From assembly GCA_900319235.1 (NCBI GenBank), contig ONNR01000004.1:124001-188000 (forward strand): DNA of 64,000 nt, read 5' to 3'. The notes under the pieces were generated by a model that worked only from the letters and a program-made list of their open reading frames with translations, was not told the DNA's origin and made no database searches. Shown piece by piece: positions 16,834 to 27,016 of the stretch. The DNA is from an uncultured Prevotellaceae bacterium (GTDB lineage Bacteria; Bacteroidota; Bacteroidia; Bacteroidales; UBA3663). The translations under genes and the position numbers were made by a program. How positions within the stretch are numbered: the stretch's first letter is position 1; every line of letters begins with the position of its first letter.

Positions 16834-17534
16834 TGTCACCGATCGTACTTCCCACAGCCTATCTGGCTCCCATCTCGTACTACGCCGTGCTCTATGCGGC
16901 CGACGAAGTGGTGATCGAAGCGCATGAGCACTATACGAAACAGACGCTTCGCACCCGATGCACCATCGCCACCGACCAGGGTCCGCAGACCCTTTCGGTG
17001 AACGTGGAGAAGGGAAACAAGCTGAAGATGCCCATCGGCGAAGTGCGCCTGAGCAGTCATGGCGACTGGCAGCGCCAACACCTCTACTCGTGGGCAACCT
17101 ACTACGGAAATTCGCCTTTCTACGAATACTACATCGACGACCTGCGTGAGACGTTCCTCCACGGACACGACGGGACACTCTTCGGAATGAACGAGGCCCT
17201 TCGCAGGCACATCTGCCGGGAAATCGGCTTCGAGCCGAAGGTGCGCTATTCGGAACAATGGATGGGACCTTTGGACTGCGTTGCACCCAACGGCACATTC
17301 AAGCCCGAGACCTTTTCGCACGTGCTGGGCAAGGTGGAGGTGCCACCCTATTATCAGGTGGCAGGCGTCGAAGGTCGTCAACCCTTTATGGCCGACGTGA
17401 GCATCCTGGACCTGCTGTTCAATATGGGACCGGAGGCCGTGCTGGTGCTGGAGGGGATGAGAGGTTCGAAGGGTTCGAAAGGTTCGAAGGGTTCGAAAGG
17501 TTCGAAAGGTTCTGAGGGGTTCGAAAGGTTCTGA
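16833..17534 (+). CDS. WbqC-like family protein with repeat-encoded tail
   Basis: A 233-aa protein of the WbqC-like family (PF08889), which occurs with O-antigen or surface-glycan genes but whose biochemical role is not settled. The ATG at 16833 overlaps the lepB stop (TGATG). Family features include the N-terminal PTAYLAPISYYAVLY, NGNSPFYEYY-like SPFYEYY and the C-terminal FMADVSILDLLFNMGPEA. After LVLEGM the native-looking protein ends and is extended by GSKGSKGSKGSKGSKGSEG, encoded by the 9-bp tandem repeat at 17463-17549; the stop codon itself is created within a variant repeat unit (GGTTCTGAG). The tail is probably non-functional expansion. Confidence 0.88.
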   Translation: MSPIVLPTAYLAPISYYAVLYAADEVVIEAHEHYTKQTLRTRCTIATDQGPQTLSVNVEKGNKLKMPIGEVRLSSHGDWQRQHLYSWATYYGNSPFYEYYIDDLRETFLHGHDGTLFGMNEALRRHICREIGFEPKVRYSEQWMGPLDCVAPNGTFKPETFSHVLGKVEVPPYYQVAGVEGRQPFMADVSILDLLFNMGPEAVLVLEGMRGSKGSKGSKGSKGSKGSEGFERF

Positions 17535-17549
17535 GGGGGTCAAAAGGTT
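17463..17549 (+). repeat. 9-bp tandem repeat (GGTTCGAAA type) across a stop codon
   Basis: About eight units follow one another: GGTTCGAAG, GGTTCGAAA, GGTTCGAAG, GGTTCGAAA, GGTTCGAAA, GGTTCTGAG, a 10-bp GGGTTCGAAA, GGTTCTGAG, then decay. Each unit has the palindromic core TTCGAA. The array begins in coding sequence, supplies the stop of the WbqC-like gene and runs to 17 bp before the dxs start. Confidence 0.95.
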
Positions 17550-17565
17550 AAAATAGAATATAATT

Positions 17566-19509
17566 TTGGAAGAGAAATATAAGAACATACTGGACCGGAT
17601 CGATAGTCCTGCTGATCTCAGGAAACTGCCCATCGAGCAGCTGCCTGATGTCTGCCAGGCTCTTCGACAGTTCATCATCGAACAGGTGAGCGTCCACCCC
17701 GGACACTTTGCTTCGAGCCTGGGTGCCATCGAGATCATCGTGGCCCTGCACTATGTGTACGACACGCCCGAAGACCGACTGGTGTGGGATGTGGGCCATC
17801 AGGCCTATGCGCACAAGATACTGACAGGCCGACGCGACTCGTTCCCAACCCTGCGCCAGCTGGGTGGCCTGAGCGGATTCCCTAACCCCAAGGAGAGCGA
17901 GTACGATACGTTCTCGACGGGACATGCCTCGAACAGCATCTCGGCTGCCCTGGGCATGGCAGTGGCAAACAATCTGGAAGGCAACAAGCGAAAGGTGGTG
18001 GCCGTGATCGGCGATGCTTCGATCAGCGGAGGAATGGCTTTCGAAGGCCTGAACAATGCATCGTCGCACCCCAACGATCTGCTCATCCTGCTCAACGACA
18101 ACCAGATGGCCATCGACCAGAACGTGGGCGCACTCTACCATTACCTGACGCGCATCACCACCAGCCAGCGCTACAACCTGCTGCGCTACAAGGCCTACAA
18201 TGCGCTGAAGCGACACGGGCTGATCAGCGATCGCCTGCGCCGTGCGCTGATACGCTTCACCAACAGTGTGAAGTCGCTCTTCTCGCGCCGACAGAACATC
18301 TTCGAAGGACTCGACATCCGCTACTTCGGACCCGTGGATGGCCACAACGTAGTGTCGCTCGTGAAGACCCTGCGCAAGATCAAGGACCTCGGTGGACCGA
18401 AGATGCTGCACGTCTGCACCATCAAGGGCAAGGGTTTCCAGCAGGCCGAGGAACAGGCGACCATCTGGCACGCACCCGGCAAGTTCGACCCCGTGACTGG
18501 AGAACGCATCAAGGAGCAGACCGAGGGACAGGCGCCCAAGTTCCAGGACGTCTTCGGAAAGACGCTGGTCGAGCTGGCCGAGAAGAACAAGCGCATCGTG
18601 GGTGTGACCCCGGCTATGCCGACGGGCTGCTCGATGACCTACCTGATGGAGCGCTTCCCCGACCGCACCTTCGACGTGGGCATCGCCGAGGAACATGCAG
18701 TGACCTTCAGCGGAGGCCTGGCCAAGGAGGGTATGCTGCCCTTCTGCAACATCTATTCGACCTTCATGCAGCGCGCCATCGACCAGGTAGTGAACGACGT
18801 GGCGTTGCAACATCTGCACGTGGTGTTCTGCCTGGATCGCGCGGGCCTGGTCGGCTCGGACGGACCGACGCATCACGGCGTGCTTGACATCCCGTATTTC
18901 CGTGCCATCCCCGGCATGACGGTTTGTTCACCCATCGATGAGCATTGGCTCCGCAAACTGATGGTGACCGCCGTGGAGGTGGCCGACGGCCCCTTCATGA
19001 TACGTTATCCACGCGGACGCGGCAGCATCGGCGGCAAGGATGCCGAGGGTAACCCGAACTGGAAGAATGCCCTCGAGGCTGTGGAGATAGGCCGCGGCTA
19101 TTGTCTGCGGGAAGGTGATGGTGATACTGCCGTCCTTTCGTTCGGCCCAATAGGCATGGAAGCCGAGAAGGCTATCGATAGGGTAGAGGCAGGCCTGACC
19201 TTGGAGGATGGCCGAACCGTGACGAAGAAGGGCGTTGCCCACTATGACATGGTGTTCTGCAAACCGCTCGACGTGGATCTCCTCGCGCGTATATTTAAAA
19301 GGTACACGCGTATAGTGACCGTCGAGGATGGCGCCTTGGCAGGAGGTTTCGGCAGTGCCGTGCTCGAAGAGGCCAATCGCCAGGGCTACGAGGGCAAGAT
19401 CCGTTGTCTGGGTATTCCGGACGAGTTCATCACCCAGGGTAGTGTGAGCGAGTTGCAGCAGATCTGCGGAATCGATGCCTTGAGCATCGCCAAGGCTATC
19501 GTGGAGTGA
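17566..19509 (+). CDS. dxs: 1-deoxy-D-xylulose-5-phosphate synthase
   Basis: A 647-aa thiamine-diphosphate enzyme making DXP from pyruvate and glyceraldehyde 3-phosphate, the first step of the MEP isoprenoid pathway. Visible motifs are [26 protein letters not shown], the TPP-binding [34 protein letters not shown] and [15 protein letters not shown]. The start appears to be TTG at 17566 ([14 protein letters not shown] follows); I see no in-frame ATG close upstream, and the preceding sequence is the 9-bp repeat. Length is normal. It lies in the lepB-WbqC-dxs-trkA run. Confidence 0.95.
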   Translation: MEEKYKNILDRIDSPADLRKLPIEQLPDVCQALRQFIIEQVSVHPGHFASSLGAIEIIVALHYVYDTPEDRLVWDVGHQAYAHKILTGRRDSFPTLRQLGGLSGFPNPKESEYDTFSTGHASNSISAALGMAVANNLEGNKRKVVAVIGDASISGGMAFEGLNNASSHPNDLLILLNDNQMAIDQNVGALYHYLTRITTSQRYNLLRYKAYNALKRHGLISDRLRRALIRFTNSVKSLFSRRQNIFEGLDIRYFGPVDGHNVVSLVKTLRKIKDLGGPKMLHVCTIKGKGFQQAEEQATIWHAPGKFDPVTGERIKEQTEGQAPKFQDVFGKTLVELAEKNKRIVGVTPAMPTGCSMTYLMERFPDRTFDVGIAEEHAVTFSGGLAKEGMLPFCNIYSTFMQRAIDQVVNDVALQHLHVVFCLDRAGLVGSDGPTHHGVLDIPYFRAIPGMTVCSPIDEHWLRKLMVTAVEVADGPFMIRYPRGRGSIGGKDAEGNPNWKNALEAVEIGRGYCLREGDGDTAVLSFGPIGMEAEKAIDRVEAGLTLEDGRTVTKKGVAHYDMVFCKPLDVDLLARIFKRYTRIVTVEDGALAGGFGSAVLEEANRQGYEGKIRCLGIPDEFITQGSVSELQQICGIDALSIAKAIVE

Positions 19510-19519
19510 TCGAAGAGAG

Positions 19520-19582
19520 CGGAATGTTCGGAGTAATCGGAGAACTCGGAGTACTCAGAGTATTCCGAGAAATTAGAGATTA
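19520..19582 (+). repeat. 9-bp tandem repeat (CGGAGTACT type) after dxs
   Basis: Seven consecutive 9-bp units fill the gap between the dxs stop and trkA: CGGAATGTT, CGGAGTAAT, CGGAGAACT, CGGAGTACT, CAGAGTATT, CCGAGAAAT, TAGAGATTA. Odd palindromes such as ACTCGGAGT occur across unit borders. The array ends 4 bp before the trkA ATG, so it occupies the position of the trkA ribosome-binding region. Confidence 0.9.
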
Positions 19583-19586
19583 GACA

Positions 19587-20924
19587 ATGAAAATCGTTAT
19601 CGCAGGCGCCCAGGAAGTGGGCACACATCTTGCCAAGTTGCTGGCCAAGGAGAATCATGACGTCGTGCTGATGGATTCGGACATCAAACTCATCAGCCAG
19701 CTGACGTTCATGAACCTGATGACCATGGTCGGCAAACCCACCAGCATCCATTCGCTGAAAGAGGCTGGTGTGCCTGAGTGCAACCTCTTCATTGCTGTCA
19801 CGCCCGACGAGAGCACCAACATCCACGCATGCATCCTTGCTGCCAACCTGGGTGCTCGAAGGACTATGGCGCGTGTGGACAACTACGAGACGCAGAAGGC
19901 CGACTCGGCAGAATTCTATAAGCGAATCGGTATCAGCGACCTGGTTTACCCGGAGATGCTGGGCGGACAGTTCATCGCTGCCGCCATTTCACGCCCCTGG
20001 GCACGACAGAGCGTGTCGCTGTGCGATGGCAACCTGTTGCTCCTGGCCGTGAAGGTGCGCGATGGTGCACCCATCGTCGGACAAAAGCTCATGGACATCG
20101 GACGAATGCACCACGAAGCGTTTCACGTGGCAGCCATCAGGCGAGATGAAGACCTGATCATCCCTCGAGGCAACGATGTGGTGCAGAACGAAGACCTGGT
20201 CTATTTCGTCACCCTTCCCCACAAGGCCGATGTGGTGCGTTTTGCCTGTGGCAAGAAGAACCGTGACCTGCGACGCATCATCGTGCTGGGCGGCAACCGC
20301 CTGGGTATACAGCTCTGCTACTACCTGAACAGGAAGTATGATATCGTCTTCATCGAAGATGACGAGCTCAATGCCAACCATGTGATGGACAGCGTGCCGC
20401 AGGTCAAGGTCATCAAGGGCATGAAGAACTATATCGAAACCCTGCAGGACCTCAACATCAACGAGCATGATACGTTTGTAGCCGTCGGACCCGATTCTGA
20501 CTCGAACATCCTGGCCTGTCTGACAGCCAAGAAGATGGGTGTGGGCAAGAGTATCGTCGAAGTAGGCGATGTCGAGCAGGTCACCATGGCACAAAACCTC
20601 AACATCGGATCGACAGTCAACAAGAAGTCGCTTACAGCAGCATCGATCTATCAGATTCTGCTCGATTCGGACAAGACCAATGCGAAGTGCTTTAGTCTGA
20701 TTGATGCCGAAGTGGTCGATCTGACTGCCCAGAACAATGCATCCATCACGCTGAAGCCGGTGATGGAGCTGCGTTTGCCCAAGGGCATAACCTTAGGCGG
20801 CCTGGTGCGCAATGGTGTGGGACAGACAGTTACAGGCCAAACGCACATCCAGCCTGGTGACCAGGTGGTGGTAATCTGTCCGAATGAGAGCATTGCCACT
20901 GTACAGGAACTTTTCACCAAATGA
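19587..20924 (+). CDS. trkA: Trk system potassium uptake regulatory protein
   Basis: A 445-aa peripheral membrane protein that gates TrkH in response to nucleotides. It has two RCK (TrkA_N) repeats: KIVIAGAQEVGTHLAKLLA at the N-terminus and RRIIVLGGNRLGIQLCYYL near residue 230, each with a Rossmann loop, and each followed by a TrkA_C-like domain (EDLVYFVTLP; GDQVVVICP). Length is standard for two-repeat TrkA. It is followed 7 bp later by trkH. Confidence 0.95.
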   Translation: MKIVIAGAQEVGTHLAKLLAKENHDVVLMDSDIKLISQLTFMNLMTMVGKPTSIHSLKEAGVPECNLFIAVTPDESTNIHACILAANLGARRTMARVDNYETQKADSAEFYKRIGISDLVYPEMLGGQFIAAAISRPWARQSVSLCDGNLLLLAVKVRDGAPIVGQKLMDIGRMHHEAFHVAAIRRDEDLIIPRGNDVVQNEDLVYFVTLPHKADVVRFACGKKNRDLRRIIVLGGNRLGIQLCYYLNRKYDIVFIEDDELNANHVMDSVPQVKVIKGMKNYIETLQDLNINEHDTFVAVGPDSDSNILACLTAKKMGVGKSIVEVGDVEQVTMAQNLNIGSTVNKKSLTAASIYQILLDSDKTNAKCFSLIDAEVVDLTAQNNASITLKPVMELRLPKGITLGGLVRNGVGQTVTGQTHIQPGDQVVVICPNESIATVQELFTK

Positions 20925-20931
20925 CGGAACA

Positions 20932-22443
20932 ATGAAAATCAACTGGCGGCTGATTCGCTACATCTTCGGTGTCCTGTTGCTCATGGAGGCTGGCTTCATG
21001 GGCTTGAGTACCGTGGTGGCGCTCTATTACCACTATACGTTGGGCGAGAGCGACTGGTGGACGCTGCTGTTGGGAACGGCCATCACTGCAACGGTAGGTT
21101 TTGCCACTTGGTACGGCAGCCGCGAACATTCGACGAAGATCACCACGCGTGAGGGTTTCCTAGTGGTCTCGATGTCGTGGTTCGTCTTTTGTCTCCTCAG
21201 CATGATTCCGCTCAGGCTTTCCGGGGCGTGCGATGACATCTCGAGTGCGTTTCTTGAGGCTATGTCGGGATTCACGACGACGGGTTGCACGACAATCACC
21301 GACCTGGAGATGCAGCCTCACGGCATCCTGTTCTGGCGCCATCTGATGCAGTGGATGGGCGGTCTCGGCATCGTGGTCTTCAGCCTGGCTTTACTACCAC
21401 TGATCGGTGCAGGTGCCACGCAGGTGTTTGGGGCTGAGACCAATGGCCTGTCGGTCGATAAGCTTCGACCAAAGATTGATGAAACTGCACGCCGTCTTTG
21501 GGGCATCTATATGCTGCTGACAGTGGCTTGTGCTGTGCTCTATGGACTGGGCGACATGGGTTGGTTTGATGCTGTCTGCCATTCGTTCTCAACCATGGCT
21601 TCGGGAGGATTCTCGACGCATTCCGACTCCATAGGCCATTTCCATTCGGCCTATATAGAATACGTCTGCATTGTGTTCCTCTTCCTTACGTCGGTCAACT
21701 TCAATCTGTTCTACATGCTGTCGAGGGGACATGTCGGCCTGATGTGGAAGAACGAGGAGTTGCGATGGTTCGCAGGTGCGGTGGTCGGATTCACGGTGCT
21801 GTTCATGCTGCTCAATTATCTGACGCGCCTGAACGGGCTGATACCAGCCGAAGATATGGCCACGCTGGGTGACGGCACATTGGAGTGCACGTTGCGTGCC
21901 TCGATGTTCCACACCCTGACCATCATTTCAAGTGCGGGCTACCAGGCCGAGTACTTCGATTACAACCTGTGGGGCTCGATCTTTTGGCTGCCGACATTGC
22001 TGATGATGGTGATGGGCGGTTGCTCGTCGAGTACGGCTGGTGGACTGAAGGTCGTCCGATTCGTGGTTCTGATCAAGAACGGACGCAACCAGTTCCTGCA
22101 CGCCCTGATGCCGCGTTCGTACAGCAACGTGCGACTGAACGGACAGGCATTGTCCGACAATGCAGTCTTCAAGATCCTGGCCATGCTGTCGATCTACCTG
22201 ATGCTGCTGGTCGTGTCGATCTTCATCCTGCAATGTTTCGGCCTCAATTTCCAAACCTCCATCGGCACGGCGATTTCAGCCTTGGGCAACACCGGACCGG
22301 CACTTGGAGACACGGGTCCGGCCTTCACATGGGCATGGCTGCCAGCCACCGCCAAATGGTACCTCAGCTTCTTGATGCTGGTGGGACGTCTTGAGATATT
22401 CACTGTTATGGTTATATTTACACCAATGTTTTGGAAAAACTAG
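20932..22443 (+). CDS. trkH: Trk potassium transporter membrane subunit
   Basis: A 503-aa polytopic inner-membrane potassium channel/transporter. I chose the ATG at 20932 (MKINWRLIRYIFGVLLLMEAG); the longer in-frame start at 20884 lies inside trkA. Selectivity-filter regions are recognisable as SGFTTTGCTT, SHSFSTMASGGFST-like CHSFSTMASGGFST, ISSAGYQAEYFDY and SALGNTGPALG, with the Gly-rich loop GGCSSSTAGGLKVVR before the last helices. It partners with the TrkA encoded just upstream. Confidence 0.95.
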   Translation: MKINWRLIRYIFGVLLLMEAGFMGLSTVVALYYHYTLGESDWWTLLLGTAITATVGFATWYGSREHSTKITTREGFLVVSMSWFVFCLLSMIPLRLSGACDDISSAFLEAMSGFTTTGCTTITDLEMQPHGILFWRHLMQWMGGLGIVVFSLALLPLIGAGATQVFGAETNGLSVDKLRPKIDETARRLWGIYMLLTVACAVLYGLGDMGWFDAVCHSFSTMASGGFSTHSDSIGHFHSAYIEYVCIVFLFLTSVNFNLFYMLSRGHVGLMWKNEELRWFAGAVVGFTVLFMLLNYLTRLNGLIPAEDMATLGDGTLECTLRASMFHTLTIISSAGYQAEYFDYNLWGSIFWLPTLLMMVMGGCSSSTAGGLKVVRFVVLIKNGRNQFLHALMPRSYSNVRLNGQALSDNAVFKILAMLSIYLMLLVVSIFILQCFGLNFQTSIGTAISALGNTGPALGDTGPAFTWAWLPATAKWYLSFLMLVGRLEIFTVMVIFTPMFWKN

Positions 22444-22449
22444 TTTAGA

Positions 22450-25044
22450 ATGGGCAAAGAAAAGAACACTACTGCTCCCAAGGAGAAAAATGCAAAGGGA
22501 AAGGGCCCGAAGCAGCCATCGCGCCTGCTGGCCTTCCTGCGCGGTGAACAGGCAAGGTTCACCGCAGGATTACTTGTTATGTTGCTCGCTGCACTGCTGG
22601 GCATCGGATTCTTGTCGTTCATCGTCACCGGTAAGGATGACCAGGCCATCCTGGAGAACCTGAGCTGGTACCAGATATTCCTCCCGAATAACGACGTACA
22701 CAACTGGGTCGGGACGTTTGGTGCATTCACGTCGGAAAGGTGCGTCAATCGCTGGCTCGGCCTGCCGGTGCTGCTCTTCGTCGTCCTGTTGTTCCGATTC
22801 GGACAAGGGTTGATGACCTCGGGACCTGTTCCTCGTCTGCTGGGCTCGTTCGTGCGCACATCGTTCATGGTAATCTGGCTATCGCTGTTCTTCAGTGCGA
22901 TGAGCTACATCCTCGACACGATGTTCGGCACCGAATTGCAGTCAAACTTCATCTATCTGGGCGGCAAGCATGGCTATGAACTAACCCAGCTGCTCGTTGC
23001 CAACCTCCATGTGCCTGGCCTTGTGCTGTTCCTGATTGCTTCGGGACTGATTTTGGCCACCTTCATGTTTGACAGCACCATCGAAAAGACTCGTACGCTG
23101 TTCGGCTTGATACCCTGGCTCCAGGCTCGCCTGGATAGGCGCAGGGAGAAGAAGGCTGAGCGTGAAGCCGAACGTCAGGCTCAACTGGAGGCCGAACGCC
23201 TGGCACATTTGAATGAGGAAACGACTGACGATGAAACCATCGGCACCATCGATACCGGGGATATCTCCTCACCCGAGACCATCGTTCCCGACGAGCCTAT
23301 TCCGACCACCAAGGACGAAACGGGACAGGTCGCCATTGCTTTTGGCGCTGAGACAAAGGAAGCTAATAAACCTGTAGAGGCTAAAAAGGATAATGCCGCC
23401 GATGACCCGGTTTTTGTGGTCAAGACGGGCAAGACTGACGTTGTGAAGGCTCCCGTCGCAGAATCCACCAATGACCTCCCCAAGACCGATTACGATCCCA
23501 CGGCAGATCTCAGTCACTACAAGTTCCCGACTTTCGACCTGCTGAAATCCTATCCGAACCATTCGCCCATCGATATGGACGAACAGACCGCCAACAAGGA
23601 GAAGATACGCCAGACCCTGTCGGACTACGGCATCGAGATCCAGTCAATTTCGGCCACCGTGGGTCCTACGATCACGCTCTTTGAGATAGTACTGGAGAGC
23701 GGCACCAAGATCAGCCGTGTGAAGAACCTGAGCGACGAGATTGCCATGTCGATAGCCTCGAAGTCGGGTATCCGCATTATTGCGCCGATTCCCGGCAAGT
23801 CGGCCATCGGCATCGAGGTGCCCAACAATGACCCGCAGACCGTGTCGATGCGCGACTGCATCTCTTCGCGCGCTTTCCAGGAGTCGAAGTACGAACTGCC
23901 TATTGCGCTTGGCAAGACAATCATGAACGAAGTGTTCACCTTCGACCTTACCAAGGCACCCCACCTCCTCGTGGCTGGTGCTACCGGCCAGGGCAAGTCG
24001 GTAGGCCTGAATGCCATCATCACCTCGCTGCTCTACAAGAAGCATCCTTCACAGCTCAAGATTGTGCTCGTTGACCCAAAGATGGTGGAGTTCAGTATCT
24101 ACAAGCGCATCGAGAAGCACTATCTGGCGAAGCTGCCCGATCAGGAGAACCCCATCATTACCGATGTCACCAAGACGGTGGACATCCTCAAATCGCTCTG
24201 TGCAGAGATGGAGGACCGCTATGCATTGGTGGAGGATGCAGGTGTGCGCAACATCAAGGAGTACAACGAGAAGTTTATCCATCGTCAGCTGAATCCACGC
24301 AAGCACATATCGGCACCCATCGGCAGTCGCGAGGGCACCAACCACCGCTATCTGCCCTACATCGTTGCCATCATCGACGAGTACGGTGACCTCATCATGA
24401 CAGCAGGTAAGGAAGTGGAGCTTCCTATCGCACGTATCGCCCAGAAGGCTCGTGCCGTGGGTATCCATATGATCATCGCTACGCAGCGTCCATCGGCAAA
24501 GATCGTGACCGGTATCATCAAGGCCAACTTCCCGGCAAGAATGGCGTTCCGTGTGGCATCGGGCATCGATTCGGGCATCATCCTCGACCAGCCGGGTGCT
24601 CAGAACCTCATTGGTCGTGGCGACCTGCTGTTCTCGACGGGCAGCGTGCCCACTCGTGTCCAGTGTGCTTTCGTTGATACACCCGAAGTGGATCGCATCA
24701 ATCGTTTCATTGCCGATCAGCAAGGTTATCCTACTGCCCTCATTCTGCCTGAACCGAAGATCCAGGAGGGTGAGGCCGCCGATGGCAATGGCGAAGCCGT
24801 TGACCTGCATCAGCTCGATCCGTTGTTCAACGAATGTGCAGAGCTCGTCGTGGCTACCGGCCAGGGTTCCACATCGATGATACAGCGAAAGTTCCAGATC
24901 GGCTACAATAGGGCTGGCCGCATTATGGACCAGCTGGAGGCTGCAGGTATTGTGGGTCCATACAGTGGTTCGAAAGCTCGTGCCGTGCTTGTCACAAGCG
25001 ATTCGGAACTTCGTTCGATACTCGAGGATATAAGCTCACGGTAG
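22450..25044 (+). CDS. ftsK: DNA translocase FtsK
   Basis: An 864-aa septum-located motor that pumps chromosome ends into daughter cells and activates dimer resolution. About four N-terminal membrane helices occupy residues 35-210, followed by a charged linker with an Arg/Glu-rich coiled stretch (KKAEREAERQAQLEAERLAH). The motor has Walker A GATGQGKSVGLNAI (about residues 509-522), Walker B IVAIIDEYGDLIM, and IATQRPSAKIVTG. The C-terminal winged-helix gamma domain ends with MIQRKFQIGYNRAGRIMDQLE. It starts 6 bp after trkH. Confidence 0.97.
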   Translation: MGKEKNTTAPKEKNAKGKGPKQPSRLLAFLRGEQARFTAGLLVMLLAALLGIGFLSFIVTGKDDQAILENLSWYQIFLPNNDVHNWVGTFGAFTSERCVNRWLGLPVLLFVVLLFRFGQGLMTSGPVPRLLGSFVRTSFMVIWLSLFFSAMSYILDTMFGTELQSNFIYLGGKHGYELTQLLVANLHVPGLVLFLIASGLILATFMFDSTIEKTRTLFGLIPWLQARLDRRREKKAEREAERQAQLEAERLAHLNEETTDDETIGTIDTGDISSPETIVPDEPIPTTKDETGQVAIAFGAETKEANKPVEAKKDNAADDPVFVVKTGKTDVVKAPVAESTNDLPKTDYDPTADLSHYKFPTFDLLKSYPNHSPIDMDEQTANKEKIRQTLSDYGIEIQSISATVGPTITLFEIVLESGTKISRVKNLSDEIAMSIASKSGIRIIAPIPGKSAIGIEVPNNDPQTVSMRDCISSRAFQESKYELPIALGKTIMNEVFTFDLTKAPHLLVAGATGQGKSVGLNAIITSLLYKKHPSQLKIVLVDPKMVEFSIYKRIEKHYLAKLPDQENPIITDVTKTVDILKSLCAEMEDRYALVEDAGVRNIKEYNEKFIHRQLNPRKHISAPIGSREGTNHRYLPYIVAIIDEYGDLIMTAGKEVELPIARIAQKARAVGIHMIIATQRPSAKIVTGIIKANFPARMAFRVASGIDSGIILDQPGAQNLIGRGDLLFSTGSVPTRVQCAFVDTPEVDRINRFIADQQGYPTALILPEPKIQEGEAADGNGEAVDLHQLDPLFNECAELVVATGQGSTSMIQRKFQIGYNRAGRIMDQLEAAGIVGPYSGSKARAVLVTSDSELRSILEDISSR

Positions 25045-25087
25045 TTCCCGTAGCGAGAGCCTAATTCATTAAGCCCCCAAACAGACA

Positions 25088-26173
25088 ATGTCGTATTCCA
25101 CAATTACCCGTCTATTCCTTTTTGTCGTGCTGTCAGCCGTCACTTGTCAGGTGGAGGCCAAGGGCTTTTGGCATGCACTCAAGAACTGGGTTGACAGTGC
25201 CGACATCAAGGGATGCGATACGACCTATCTGCATCTGCCCAAGGAAGGGTTTATAGGATACGGCAATGTCTATCTGGCTGGTACGAAGGCCTATCTGGAT
25301 TATGACCAGGCTTTTACGCAGCTCGGCACGGTAAATGTCAAGAGTCACCTTTCTACACGTGTGGCAACGCTCCTGTCGGCAGGTATCTCGTATCGCGGAT
25401 GGGGCCTTAGTTATTCGAAGGACTTCTCCAGTCATGGCGATTCGGAGTGGTCGTTCTGCTCTTATGGGCAAGGATACGGATTGGAGCTGCGTCTGCACAA
25501 TTCCTATTCGCTCAGCGGTGTGATGAACGTCGATGAAGGGAGTGTCGAAAAGGAACTCGACATGGAGGCGAATGACTTTCATCAGCGCATGATACTGGCT
25601 AACATCTATTATGTCTTTGGTCGAAAGCGGTTCTCGTTGCCTGCAGCAATGTCGCATACCATCATCCAGAAGCGAAGCAGCGGCTCGTGGCTGGCTATTC
25701 TGAATTATTGGCATTCTGCATCAATGATTAATGACGAAATGTTGAGTTTCCCAATCGTCAAAGACTTGCTTGTTGAAGGGATGACGGGCATTGCCAAGTT
25801 TCGCAAGCTGTCACAATCACAGATTAGTGTGGGTGGCGGATATGCCTACAATTTCATCTTTGGCGATGCACATTGCCTGCTTCACTTTTCGGCTATGCCG
25901 ATGATATCAGTATGGCATCGCAATCGCCGATACGACGACGTGCTCCTTTGGGATAGCAATGGTCGACTGCAGTACGACGAGTTATATGCCTCTGCCATCA
26001 GTCAAAGACTGACGTTCAATGGAACGGTACATTCCAGTTTTGTATATAACTTCAGTCGTTATGTCACAGGAGTAATGGCCATGGCAAATATTGATACATT
26101 TCCTGGTGAGAATAAGTTTTCGCTTTATACCTTCGACTGGTCATCGCGTTTCTTCTTCGGCATCAGATTCTAA
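25088..26173 (+). CDS. DUF4421 family outer-membrane-like protein
   Basis: A 361-aa exported protein with an N-terminal signal peptide (TRLFLFVVLSAVTCQVEA). It matches the DUF4421 family of Bacteroidota in its WHALKNWVDSADIKGCDTTYL start and its alternating aromatic strands (GISYRGWGLSYSKDF, YGLELRLHNSYSLSG, SSRFFFGIRF at the end), which suggest a small outer-membrane beta-barrel. No activity is known. It sits between ftsK and plsC on the same strand with short gaps. Confidence 0.8.
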   Translation: MSYSTITRLFLFVVLSAVTCQVEAKGFWHALKNWVDSADIKGCDTTYLHLPKEGFIGYGNVYLAGTKAYLDYDQAFTQLGTVNVKSHLSTRVATLLSAGISYRGWGLSYSKDFSSHGDSEWSFCSYGQGYGLELRLHNSYSLSGVMNVDEGSVEKELDMEANDFHQRMILANIYYVFGRKRFSLPAAMSHTIIQKRSSGSWLAILNYWHSASMINDEMLSFPIVKDLLVEGMTGIAKFRKLSQSQISVGGGYAYNFIFGDAHCLLHFSAMPMISVWHRNRRYDDVLLWDSNGRLQYDELYASAISQRLTFNGTVHSSFVYNFSRYVTGVMAMANIDTFPGENKFSLYTFDWSSRFFFGIRF

Positions 26174-26199
26174 AAACCCCTCATAATCCTCAGCCCACT

Positions 26200-26964
26200 A
26201 TGCCACGCTGGTTCAGACTTATTATTACATATCTAGAATTTGGCATCCTGCTAGGATACATCTTCTTCATCATTGCCCCCATGGCCAGGATCTATGCCTG
26301 GTTTGGCGATAATGAACGTGTGCGTTATCGTCTGCATCGACATATACGCAGGTTCTGCCGTTTCTTCTCCTATCACTGTGTGACCAAGGTGAACCCGATC
26401 TTGCGCAACCCGTATGAAGAGACCTTCAAGAAGCCTGCACTTATCATCGCCAACCATCAGTCGCTGCTCGACCTTCCTGCTACTCTGATGCTCACCAATC
26501 GTCTTATTGTGATGACGGGACAATGGGTGTGGGATAGCAAGATCTATGGCCATGTGGTAAGGTTCGCCGATTTCTTCCCCGCCACGATGTCGATGGAAGA
26601 GATGCTGGCACATATCAGCAAGTGTATGAAACGTGGTTATTCGGTGCTCATCTTCCCCGAAGGCACCCGCTCGGAAGATTGCCAGGTGCATAAGTTCCGT
26701 CGTGGCGCTTTCCTTCTGGCCGAACAACTGAAGTGCGACATTGTTCCAGTTACTATCTTCGGCACAGGCTATCTGCTACCCAAGAAGGATTTCTGCCTGA
26801 ATCCAGGACCAGAGTGCATCGAGATCGGCAAGCGTGTGTCGTACGATGAAGGTATCATGGGCCAGACCCATGGTGAGATGACGCGTTATTGGCACAAGTG
26901 GTTTGTCGAGAACTATGCCAAGCTTGAGGCTGAATTCCTCCCGCAGGTGAAGAAGAGAGATTGA
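26200..26964 (+). CDS. plsC: 1-acyl-sn-glycerol-3-phosphate acyltransferase
   Basis: A 254-aa membrane-bound PlsC-family acyltransferase forming phosphatidic acid. An N-terminal hydrophobic segment (about residues 8-27) is followed by the catalytic NHQSLLD (residues 85-91, HX4D) and FPEGTRSED (about residues 151-159). The rest of the fold, including VPVTIFGTGYLLPK, fits the family. The ornithine-lipid and lysophosphatidate members cannot be separated by eye, so the exact acceptor is less sure than the family. Confidence 0.85.
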   Translation: MPRWFRLIITYLEFGILLGYIFFIIAPMARIYAWFGDNERVRYRLHRHIRRFCRFFSYHCVTKVNPILRNPYEETFKKPALIIANHQSLLDLPATLMLTNRLIVMTGQWVWDSKIYGHVVRFADFFPATMSMEEMLAHISKCMKRGYSVLIFPEGTRSEDCQVHKFRRGAFLLAEQLKCDIVPVTIFGTGYLLPKKDFCLNPGPECIEIGKRVSYDEGIMGQTHGEMTRYWHKWFVENYAKLEAEFLPQVKKRD

Positions 26965-27016
26965 ACCCTTCAACCCCTCTTAATCTCATATCACAGATTT
27001 CAATCATTTGCATAAA

